Positions 1 to 7,200 of a DNA stretch of 12,568 nucleotides are shown here, piece after piece. The DNA comes from CAYYNP01 sp964472545 (GTDB taxonomy: Bacteria; Planctomycetota; Planctomycetia; Pirellulales; Thermoguttaceae). Made by a program: the position numbers and the translations under genes. The notes beneath the pieces are model-generated. The model worked only from the letters and a program-made list of their open reading frames with translations. It had not been told where the DNA came from and ran no database searches. The stretch is from contig CAYYNP010000287.1 in the NCBI GenBank assembly GCA_964472545.1, positions 1 to 12,568 of the forward strand. Direction: 5' to 3'. Each line of letters begins with the position of its first letter. Position 1 is the stretch's first letter.

Positions 1-116
1 CGACGGAGCCAGTCCCCTTTTTCGGGCTCCCGCACACTTTGCAGTTCTCCTGCCCCACCCCCGGTCCGGCTGCCCACCAAACCCGTCCGTGCCACAATCG
101 AGCCGAGCAGGATTGC
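1..116. other. Downstream flank of the first rhamnosidase
   Basis: No gene is supported here. An imperfect hairpin can be drawn from GGAGCC (5-10) and GGCTCC (25-30) around a 14-base loop. A second small one, GAGCA (105-109) with TGCTC (114-118), overlaps the stop codon of the rhamnosidase gene. Neither has a T-run on the minus strand, so neither is a convincing intrinsic terminator. They may be degenerate dispersed repeats. Confidence 0.3.
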
Positions 117-3100
117 TCACGGCCCCTTGGTTTGTGCCAGCCGGAAGACGTACACGCCGGAACCGACGTCGAACGTGACGTATTCGTCGCTGCGCGTCGC
201 GCCGCGAATCCCCGCCACGCCGGCGACGTACGTCCCGTCCTGAAACACGCGGCGGCCGCTCTCGGACACGGCCGGGTCCTTCAGTCCCATCGTGGGCACG
301 CTCACCTTGGCCCGGGTGCCCGCCGGGATCGTCACGTCGAGGGTCAGTGAGTTTCCGTCCTTCTTCCAGGCGGATTTGATTACGCCACGGACCGTGCGAA
401 CGCGGGCTCGCGCGTACGTCAGATCATCGACGACGTGCGGGCGGATCTCGATCTGGCGGAAGCCGGGCGTCATCGGCTCCGGGCCGTAATACTCCGGGCC
501 GCGGATGCCGGCGACGTCGTTGTAGAAGAACTCGTCGATCGTGGCCCACATGATCATGCTATCGGCCCCGGAGCCGCCGCCGGCCCACGTGGATCCGCCC
601 CAGGATTCCCAGATCGTGGTCGCGCCCTGATCGACCATGAACCCCCAGCCGGGATAGGTCTTGGCCGTGGCCACGCGATACATCAACTCGGCGTGCCCCT
701 CGGCGGCCAGCGTGTCGATCATGCAAGTGGTGCCCGTGTTGCCGGTGTGCAGGTGGCCGTCGTACTGCTTGGCGATACTCTCGACGACGTTCTTCAGCAC
801 GCCCGACCGATGGCCCTTCGGGACGATCCTCAAAGCCAGCGGCAGCAGATTGGCCGTCTGCGAGCCGGCGGCGTATTGATGGGTCTGCGGATCGAACCAC
901 TTGCGATTGAAGGCCTCGCGGATTTGCCGGGCGAGTTCGGCGTAGCGCCGGGCGTCGTCGGTCTTGCCCAGCAATCGGGCGGCTTGGGAAACGGCCAACG
1001 CGCCGCGATAGTAATAGCCGGTCCAGACCAGCGGCGGCGGCGTTTCCCGCGAGATGAACTGCTCGTCGCCGGGCGCCTTGCCCGGCTGCATGTGGTCGCC
1101 GTAGCGCCCGCGGGCGACGATGTGGTCCTCGGCGATCGACGTATGGTAGTCGACGCACCGCTTGATTCCCGCGTAGTGCCGCCTAACCAGCCGCTCGTCG
1201 TCATAGTATTGATAGAGATACCAGACCAGCATCGGGTAGTTGCCGCCCCAGGCCGGGTCGAAGTGCGGCGTGTGCATGTACGACGGGCAGATCGTCGGCA
1301 CGTCGCCATTGGGTTGCTGGGCATGGGCGATGTCTTCGAGCCACTTGGTCCAAAACCGCGGCATGTGCTGCCGCGGATAGAGCGATCCGGTGGTCGTGGC
1401 CGGGTCGGTCCAGGCCCAGTGCTCGCGATAGAGGCAGTCCAGCGGCATGCCGAACAGACCGTTGGTCAGCGTCCACCGGACGTTCTGGTGAATCCGATTG
1501 AGCACGGGGTCGGAACACTCGAAACGGCCCGACAGATCGACGTCGGAGTAGGTCACGCGGCCCTGCAAATCGTCGAGCGTGAGCTTGCCGGGATAGCCCT
1601 CGACCTGGACGTAGCGGACCGGGTGGTAGGTGAATCTCGGCTCGTAGATCTCATCGCCGCCGCCGGTGAGCGTGTAGCGATCGGTCGCCCCGCCGCGGCG
1701 ATAGCGGCGTTGATCGATCAGGCCCGTCTCGGGCGACGCGTGGGCCGAGTATCGAATCGCCACTGTGGCGCCAGCCGGTCCGTGCATCCGCAAACGTGCC
1801 CAACCGCCGAAAACCTGGCCGAGGTCGTAGACGTACACACCCGGCTGCGGGTTGGATAGCTTCTTCGGCCGCAACGTCTGAACGACCCGAATGGGCGGCA
1901 TCAACTGCGATTGCATCACACCCCCGGGTGGCGACTTGACGGCGGCGGGCACCCAGGCCGAGTCGTTGTAGCCGGGCGTCGTCCAGCCGGGCCGCTCCAG
2001 TCGGGCGTCGTAGACCTCGCCGAACCAAAAATCGTTGCGGCGGATGGGGCCGTCGATCGTTTTCCAGGTCGGATCGCTGGTCAGCACCACCGTGCGGCCG
2101 TCGGCGTAGTCGAGGTGCATCTGCAACAACACGCGGGGCGAATCGCCGTATCGCTGCCAGCCCGGCTCGCAATACCAACCGTTGCCGAGCATCACGCCCA
2201 GGGCGTTGCGGCCCTTTCGCAGCCGGTCGGTCACGTCGTGGGTGACGTAGAAGACCCGCTTGTCGTAGTCGGTGGCGGCCGGGTCGAGCACGCGGTCGCT
2301 CACCTTGCGGCCGTTGAGATAGAGTTCGCTCCAACCAACGCCGGAGATGTAGACGGTGGCCCGGCGGACGTCGCCGTCGACGGTGAATTCTTTGCGCAGC
2401 AACGGCGCGGCGGCGGGCGAAACACCTGCGGCCGTGGCGTCGTGGTCGTCGGCGTCGTCGGCCAGCGTGCCGTCGAGTTTCCAGTGGCCGACCAGGGCAT
2501 CGGCAGCAGTTTGCGGCTCGCCGCCTTCGGCCAGCACGCGGATCTGCTCGGGCGTGAGGGCATGGCTGTAGATCCGCAGGTCGTCGATCCCGCCGGGGAA
2601 GAACTCCGACGAGCCCGACGACGAGCCGATAAAGGCCGGGCTGGAGCCGCCCGTGTCGAGCTTGCCGCTTGCCGCCGCCGTGCCGATCTGCCGGCCGTCG
2701 GCGAACAACGCGATCGACTCGCCGTCGAACGTGGCGGCCACCAAATGCCAGCGGCCGTCGGCCAGATCGTCCTTCTTCAGCCCCGCACCGCGTTCGACGT
2801 ACGTTCCGTCGATACCCAGTCCGCACCACAGCCCCCAGAGGCCACCCGTCTCGCCGATCGCCAGCAAGTGCCGGGCGTCGCCGTCGTCCTTGCGGTAGAT
2901 TTCGCGCCACGCGTCGCTGCATTCGGCCGGCTTGATCCAGGCGACGATGGTGACCTGCGACGCCGGTTTGAGCTTCGCCGAGTGAGGGATCTTGATCGTT
3001 TCTGCATGTCCGTCGAGCTTCACGGCCTGCCCTAGTTTGCCGTCGACGAACGTCAACCTTCCCGGCCCGGTGCCGATCCATTGGGCCTTGAAGTCGTCTT

Positions 3101-3536
3101 GTTCCAAAAGCCCCATTTCAAAGCGGCTCGGCTCGCTCCACGCCGACGGCCGTCCTTGCCCGTCCCAAACGCGGACCTTCCAGTAGCATTGCTCCCGGCT
3201 GGCCAACGCCTTGCCCTGGTACTCGACGTTGACCGGCCGATCCGACGCGACCCGACCGCTGTCCCACTTGTCGCCGACGTCGCCGCGGAGTTTCTCCGGG
3301 CTGGTGGCCATCAGGATCCGGTAGGCCGACTGTGTTTGGTCGCGGTGCTTCGAGTCCAGAAGCCACCCGAATCGCGGCCGGGGCGTGTCGACGCCCAACG
3401 GCTCGGCGGCGTACTCACACGTCAACTCGACCGGCGTCAGATCGGCCCGCGGCTCGACCGGCTCGGCAGAACTTGCCGCCGCAGTCATCAGCACGCTTGT
3501 CAGAAGTACCCCGGCGACCATAGGTTTGCGCATCAT
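117..3536 (-). CDS. Secreted alpha-L-rhamnosidase, GH78, with inserted LamG domain
   Basis: The predicted product is a 1139-residue exported hydrolase that removes terminal alpha-L-rhamnose from polysaccharides or glycosides by the inverting GH78 mechanism. The ATG at 3536 is chosen because AGGAG lies six bases upstream and a Sec signal peptide follows at once (hydrophobic 7-20, likely cleavage after ASSA, residue 24); a longer frame from 3602 runs into the RAYT repeat. Order: signal peptide; Fn3-like domain (about 35-150); LamG insertion (about 156-338, ending in GGIDDLRIYSHALT); rhamnosidase N domain (about 375-540); beta domain (about 545-670); (alpha/alpha)6 catalytic domain (about 672-1015); C-terminal beta domain (about 1020-1130). 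The candidate general acid is E705 in DCLYREHWAWTDP (700-712) and the candidate base is E977 in GATTIWESWGG. The acid motif departs from the usual form: the conserved GD has become DP. It is paralogous to the GH78 half of the upstream gene, same strand, and may once have been in an operon with it. Substrate is not readable from sequence. Confidence 0.93.
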   Translation of the reverse strand: MMRKPMVAGVLLTSVLMTAAASSAEPVEPRADLTPVELTCEYAAEPLGVDTPRPRFGWLLDSKHRDQTQSAYRILMATSPEKLRGDVGDKWDSGRVASDRPVNVEYQGKALASREQCYWKVRVWDGQGRPSAWSEPSRFEMGLLEQDDFKAQWIGTGPGRLTFVDGKLGQAVKLDGHAETIKIPHSAKLKPASQVTIVAWIKPAECSDAWREIYRKDDGDARHLLAIGETGGLWGLWCGLGIDGTYVERGAGLKKDDLADGRWHLVAATFDGESIALFADGRQIGTAAASGKLDTGGSSPAFIGSSSGSSEFFPGGIDDLRIYSHALTPEQIRVLAEGGEPQTAADALVGHWKLDGTLADDADDHDATAAGVSPAAAPLLRKEFTVDGDVRRATVYISGVGWSELYLNGRKVSDRVLDPAATDYDKRVFYVTHDVTDRLRKGRNALGVMLGNGWYCEPGWQRYGDSPRVLLQMHLDYADGRTVVLTSDPTWKTIDGPIRRNDFWFGEVYDARLERPGWTTPGYNDSAWVPAAVKSPPGGVMQSQLMPPIRVVQTLRPKKLSNPQPGVYVYDLGQVFGGWARLRMHGPAGATVAIRYSAHASPETGLIDQRRYRRGGATDRYTLTGGGDEIYEPRFTYHPVRYVQVEGYPGKLTLDDLQGRVTYSDVDLSGRFECSDPVLNRIHQNVRWTLTNGLFGMPLDCLYREHWAWTDPATTTGSLYPRQHMPRFWTKWLEDIAHAQQPNGDVPTICPSYMHTPHFDPAWGGNYPMLVWYLYQYYDDERLVRRHYAGIKRCVDYHTSIAEDHIVARGRYGDHMQPGKAPGDEQFISRETPPPLVWTGYYYRGALAVSQAARLLGKTDDARRYAELARQIREAFNRKWFDPQTHQYAAGSQTANLLPLALRIVPKGHRSGVLKNVVESIAKQYDGHLHTGNTGTTCMIDTLAAEGHAELMYRVATAKTYPGWGFMVDQGATTIWESWGGSTWAGGGSGADSMIMWATIDEFFYNDVAGIRGPEYYGPEPMTPGFRQIEIRPHVVDDLTYARARVRTVRGVIKSAWKKDGNSLTLDVTIPAGTRAKVSVPTMGLKDPAVSESGRRVFQDGTYVAGVAGIRGATRSDEYVTFDVGSGVYVFRLAQTKGP
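2523..3071 (-). other. LamG/concanavalin-like domain inserted in the first GH78 protein
   Basis: Residues about 156-338 form a laminin-G-like jelly roll. Marks are AVKLDGHAETIKIPHSAKL, VTIVAWIKP, DGRWHLVAATFDGESIALFADGRQIG and IDDLRIYSHALT. It interrupts GH78 exactly after KAQWIG, and GH78 resumes at APLLRKEFTVDGDVRRATVY. It is a likely carbohydrate-binding or spacing module. The block WREIYRKDDGDAR is identical to one in the neighbouring paralogue, so the insertion predates their separation or was shared by conversion. Confidence 0.8.
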
Positions 3537-3556
3537 AGCCTTCTCCTCATATCCAA

Positions 3557-3580
3557 GGGGTTGCGCAGCAACAAGATGAT
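3557..3580. repeat. Left terminal inverted repeat of RAYT element
   Basis: A 24-bp sequence that is the exact reverse complement of 4137-4160. It contains the hairpin GTTGCGCAGCAAC (5-bp stem, 3-base loop). It ends about 20 bases upstream of the first rhamnosidase start codon and only about ten bases from its ribosome binding site (3541-3547), so the insertion left the translation signal intact. Confidence 0.85.
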
Positions 3581-3589
3581 CAGATTCCC

Positions 3590-4102
3590 TCAAAAGACCC
3601 ATCCCAGCGGCACCCCGACCGATTTCCCCTGCTCATAGTATGGGGCCGAACTCCATTGCCAGTCGCATGCCCGGGCGACGAGACCGGCGGCGACTGGGTT
3701 GTTGTGCATGTAATCGAGTTTCTCCAGGGCCTTCTTCTCGGTGTACAGGTTCAGCGGATAGTACTTCGATTGCCAAAACGGTTGCTTCACGTCGAACGTC
3801 TTGCCGTACTGTTGCAGTTGGCCACGTAGGAAGTGCTTCAGTTTCCGGCTCGCCCGACTCTTCCACGTCTGCATGAAACCGCTCAGCCGGCCGGCCTGGG
3901 GAAACCACACCGTGGCGTGGACGTGATCCGGCATGATCACAAAGCCGCAGCACGCGCCGTCGTGTTTCTTCAACTCCTCCGCCAGCACGCCCATGACGAC
4001 TTGCCTCGCCCGCGGGTGATCGGGCGAACGGCGGCGGCGATAGCACGAGAACGTGATGAATTGGACGTGGAGTTCATCGTCGTAGATTCGTCTCTCGGCC
4101 AT
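3590..4102 (-). CDS. REP-associated tyrosine transposase (RAYT), Y1/HUH family
   Basis: The predicted product is a 170-residue single-domain HUH endonuclease that would cut and rejoin single-stranded DNA at REP hairpins through a covalent phosphotyrosine link. Visible marks are the N-terminal RRIYDDELHVQFITFSCYRRRR, the metal-binding HxH at H60-V-H62 (FVIMPDHVHATVW), the usual FWQSKYYPLNLY stretch (109-120), and the catalytic tyrosine Y131 in KLDYMHNNPVAAGLV, followed by DWQWSSAPYY. Length and all motifs match intact family members. The ATG at 4102 fits family N-termini (MAERRIYDDE); upstream in-frame starts at 4141 and 4156 (TTG) lie inside the right inverted repeat and would add unrelated residues. 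No clear Shine-Dalgarno sequence precedes 4102. It lies between two rhamnosidase paralogues on the same strand and is flanked by its own repeats, so it is not part of their pathway. Confidence 0.92.
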   Translation of the reverse strand: MAERRIYDDELHVQFITFSCYRRRRSPDHPRARQVVMGVLAEELKKHDGACCGFVIMPDHVHATVWFPQAGRLSGFMQTWKSRASRKLKHFLRGQLQQYGKTFDVKQPFWQSKYYPLNLYTEKKALEKLDYMHNNPVAAGLVARACDWQWSSAPYYEQGKSVGVPLGWVF

Positions 4103-4136
4103 GTGGCCATTATGCCATCGGGTTGGCGGTGGCACA

Positions 4137-4160
4137 ATCATCTTGTTGCTGCGCAACCCC
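4137..4160. repeat. Right terminal inverted repeat of RAYT element
   Basis: A perfect 24-bp inverted copy of 3557-3580, containing GTTGCTGCGCAAC at 4145-4157. It runs directly into the larger REP-like hairpin whose first arm starts with the CCCC at 4157-4160, so the small and large hairpins share bases. Confidence 0.85.
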
Positions 4161-4256
4161 GACGATTTTGCGAACGAGTCGAGGGAAGTGGCAAGGCCCT
4201 CTCCGCAAAATCATCGGGGCTACCCGGTTACTGCGGAAAATCATCGGGGCTACCCG
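4141..4256. repeat. REP-like repeat unit R1, with a duplicated arm
   Basis: A long imperfect palindrome: CCCCGACGATTTTGCG (4157-4172) pairs with CGCAAAATCATCGGGG (4204-4219) at 15 of 16 positions. The second arm is then repeated: a 20-base stretch at 4207-4226 recurs identically at 4237-4256, thirty bases on. Read on the minus strand, both copies have GTAG directly before CCCCGATGATTTT. GTAG next to a palindrome is the known hallmark of REPs recognised by RAYTs; that this RAYT reads it is inference. The last copy overlaps the stop codon of the CE4-GH78 gene. Confidence 0.75.
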
Positions 4257-7200
4257 CTTTGTTTCTCCGGACTCACGCGGAAAGAGTAGACCCCCGAACC
4301 AACGTCGAACGTTACGTAGTCGTCCTCTCGGCGCCCGGCGGCAACCCCCTCGGCCCCGTCGATGTACTCGCCGTCCTTCCACACGGTCCTGCCGCTCTCG
4401 GCAATGGTGACGTCCTTCAGACCCAACGTCGGCACGCTCACCGTGGCCGTAGTGTTGGCGGGAATGGTGACGTCCATCGTCAGCGAATCGCCGCCTTTCC
4501 GCCAGTGGACGGCCACCCGGCCGCGGATCGTGTTGTGCGAGGCTTTGACCCACTTCAAGTCGCCGACGACGTACGGCCGGATGGCAATCTTCCGAAACGA
4601 CGGCGCCGCCGGGGCGATGCCGGCCAGGTCGCGGTAGAAGAAGATCTCGCTGCTGCCGAGCATCTTCATGTTGCGGCAGTGGTGCGGTTCGCCTTCCCAG
4701 GTTTCCCAAACGGTGGTCGCCCCTTGCCGCACCTGATAGCCCCAGCTTGGCGGCGTGGTCTGCGTGGCAATGCCGTACATCAACTCCGCCAGTCCGTGCC
4801 GGGCCATCGTCTGCTCCAGGGCGTCGGTGCCGATGATGCCGGTGGAGAGATGGCCGTTGTGGGTCACGGCCACGTCGTGGGCCAGGTGCTTTACGACGGC
4901 CTCGCGCCGCGACTCGGGCACCATGTCGAACGACAGCGCCAACGCATTGGCCGTCTGCGTACCCGTGCCGTAGTATCCGGCCGACGCGTCGAAGAACTCC
5001 TCGTTAAACGCCGCCTTGATCTCGTCGGCCAGCTTGAAGTAATGTCGGGCGTCCTGCTTGTGGCCGAGGATTTCGGCGATTCGGGCCGTCAACAACACGT
5101 CGTAGTAGTAATACGCCGTCGAGGTCAGCAGCGGCGAGGTTTGCGTGGGGGCGAACCGCGACACGCCGCCGGCTTGCGGCTCCATGTGATCGCCCAGCCC
5201 GTGCGTGAAGATGTGGCCCGGGGCGTGCTGCGCCTTGTAGGCGAGCATCTTCTTCAGCCCGTCGTAATGATCGGCCAGCACCCGGGTGTCGCCGTAATAC
5301 TCGTAGGCGAACCACGTCAGCAGCGGGTAGGTGCTGATCCAGCACGGATACGGCGAATAGCGCCGCCCCACCTGCCCGCTGCGGCGCCACTTCGGCGCGG
5401 TGACGGCCAGTTCGCCGGTGGTGCGTTGCGTGTCGCGGATGTCCCACAGCCACTTGGCGGTGAAGGCGGCCATGTCGATGTTGTAGATGTAGTCTTCCCA
5501 GACGAAGCCCGTATCGCCCAGCCAGGCCACGCGTTCGTCCCGTTCGGCGGCGTCTTGGGGGATGCCTTGCAGGCTGCACAGGAACGTCCAGAGTGCGTTG
5601 TGGTGGATCTGGTTCAACAGCGGATTGGAACAAGCGAATTCCCCGGCCAACTCGATGTCGTTGCGGACGAAGCGGGCTTCGAGGCTCTCGGCGGTCGGCT
5701 TCTTGGGCAATCCGGTCACTTCGACGTAGCGGAATCCGTGCAACGTGAATCGCGGCTCCCATTGCTCGGGCCCTCCGCCCTTGAGAATGTACGTATCGGT
5801 CTGCGACGCACCGCGATTGGGCCGCGTATCGAGCCGGCCGTCGTCGTCGATGCACGGCGAGTAGCGAAGCCGCACTTCGGTGCCTCGGGAACCTTGCACG
5901 CGGAGCTTCGTCCACCCGGACATGTTCTGCCCGAAGTCGAAGACGTAAACGCCCGGGTCCGGCTCGTGGATCTTCACCGGCTTGAACGTCTTAAGCACCT
6001 TGGCCGCCGGGATGTTCTGGGCGACGAGTCGGTTGCTCGGCGGATGCGTCACGCGCACTTCGTGCCACGCCGAGTCGTCGAACTCGGCCTGCGTCCAGCC
6101 GGGCGTCTCCAGCCGGGCGTCGTAGACCTCGCCGCGGCAGATGTCGTTTTCCAACACCGGCCCGCCAGACGTCTTCCAATCTTGGTAGCTGGCGACGCTC
6201 ATCTGCCGGCCGTCGGCCAACTCGACGTTCATCTGCAACAGCACTTGCGGCCGGGTGCCGTACGGTTTGCGGCCCTCCGGCGGACTGACCGCACTGTACC
6301 AGCCGTTGCCCAGCCACACCCCCACCGCGTTGCGGCCGGGCCGCAGGTATTCCGTCACGTCGTAGGCCGTGTAGTAGACGCGGGTCGATAGCTCGTACGG
6401 CTGGTCGTTGTAATAGGCGCTGGTGACCGGATCGAGTACGCGGTCGCCCACGCGTCGGCCGTTGATATAGAGTTCGTAGTACCCCAAGCCCGAGAGAAGG
6501 ACCCGGGCACGGCGGACCTCCTTGTCGATCTCGAATTCCTTGCGGAACCTCGGCGCCGGCGCCGTTTCGGTCCCCACGGGCGTGCCGGCCTCGCCACTGA
6601 CGGCGTCGGTCGTGTTGTCGTCGAAGTTCCAATGCGCCACGAGCCCCTCGCTGACGGCACCTGCTTCTGCGGCGGCGAGCGATTCCATCTCCTTTGCCGA
6701 AATCGCCCGGCCGTAGATTCGCACGTCGTCGATCGCGCCGGCGAAGAACTCGCCGCGGCCGGCCAGCGAGCCGATTTCCGCGCCCCACCTTCCTTCTGTG
6801 TCGAGCTGGCCTTCGACTTCCGACGAGCCGATCTGCTTGCCGTCGGCATAGAGCCGGATGGCCGCGCCGTCGAAGGTGGCCGCCACCAGATGCCACTCGC
6901 CGTCGAGCAGCCGCTCGGGCGCCAACTCCGCCCCGCGTTCGACGTACTCGCCGCCGATGCCGAAACCGCACCACAGCCCGTGGAAACTGCCGTCGCGGCC
7001 GATCGCCAGAAGCTGCCGTGCGTCGCCGTCGTCTTTGCGGTAGATCTCGCGCCACTGGTCGCCGATCTCGGTCGGCTTGATCCAGGCGCTGATCGTGATC
7101 TGCTCCTTCGGTTTCAGCCCCGGACGGGGCGCCATCCGCACGGATTGGTTGTGGCCGTTGAGTTTGATCGCCCGGCCGATCCGCCCGGGCACGTACGGCG

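Larger units (their letters stand above)
3557..4160. mobile_element. RAYT element bounded by 24-bp perfect inverted repeats
   Basis: Bases 3557-3580 and 4137-4160 are exact reverse complements over 24 positions, and both contain the small hairpin GTTGCTGCGCAAC. Between them lies one intact tyrosine (HUH/Y1) transposase gene. The unit is about 604 bp, and with the adjacent REP hairpin (to 4256) it fills the gap between the two rhamnosidase genes. No target-site duplication was seen next to the repeats, as expected for Y1 elements, which use hairpin ends. Whether the element is mobile or domesticated cannot be told from the sequence. Confidence 0.75.

Noticed and set aside
5..30. Intrinsic terminator for the first rhamnosidase
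   Set aside because: The stem is only six base pairs with a 14-base loop, and no T-run follows on the minus strand.
435..1859. Plus-strand open frame of 474 codons opposite the first rhamnosidase
   Set aside because: Antisense shadow of the GH78 catalytic domain; low-complexity translation, no start signal.
3557..4160. Classical DDE insertion sequence
   Set aside because: The inverted ends suggest it, but the enclosed protein is a Y1/HUH tyrosine transposase and no target-site duplication was found.
4207..4256. Two identical 20-base repeats as a mini CRISPR array
   Set aside because: Only two copies, ten bases between them, no cas genes nearby, and each copy is an arm of a palindrome linked to the RAYT gene.
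3833..6391. Very long plus-strand open frame (852 codons)
   Set aside because: It lies antisense to the CE4-GH78 and RAYT genes, both of which have clear catalytic motifs. Its translation is Arg/Ala/Val/Gly-rich with no domain. Long antisense frames are expected in high-G+C DNA.
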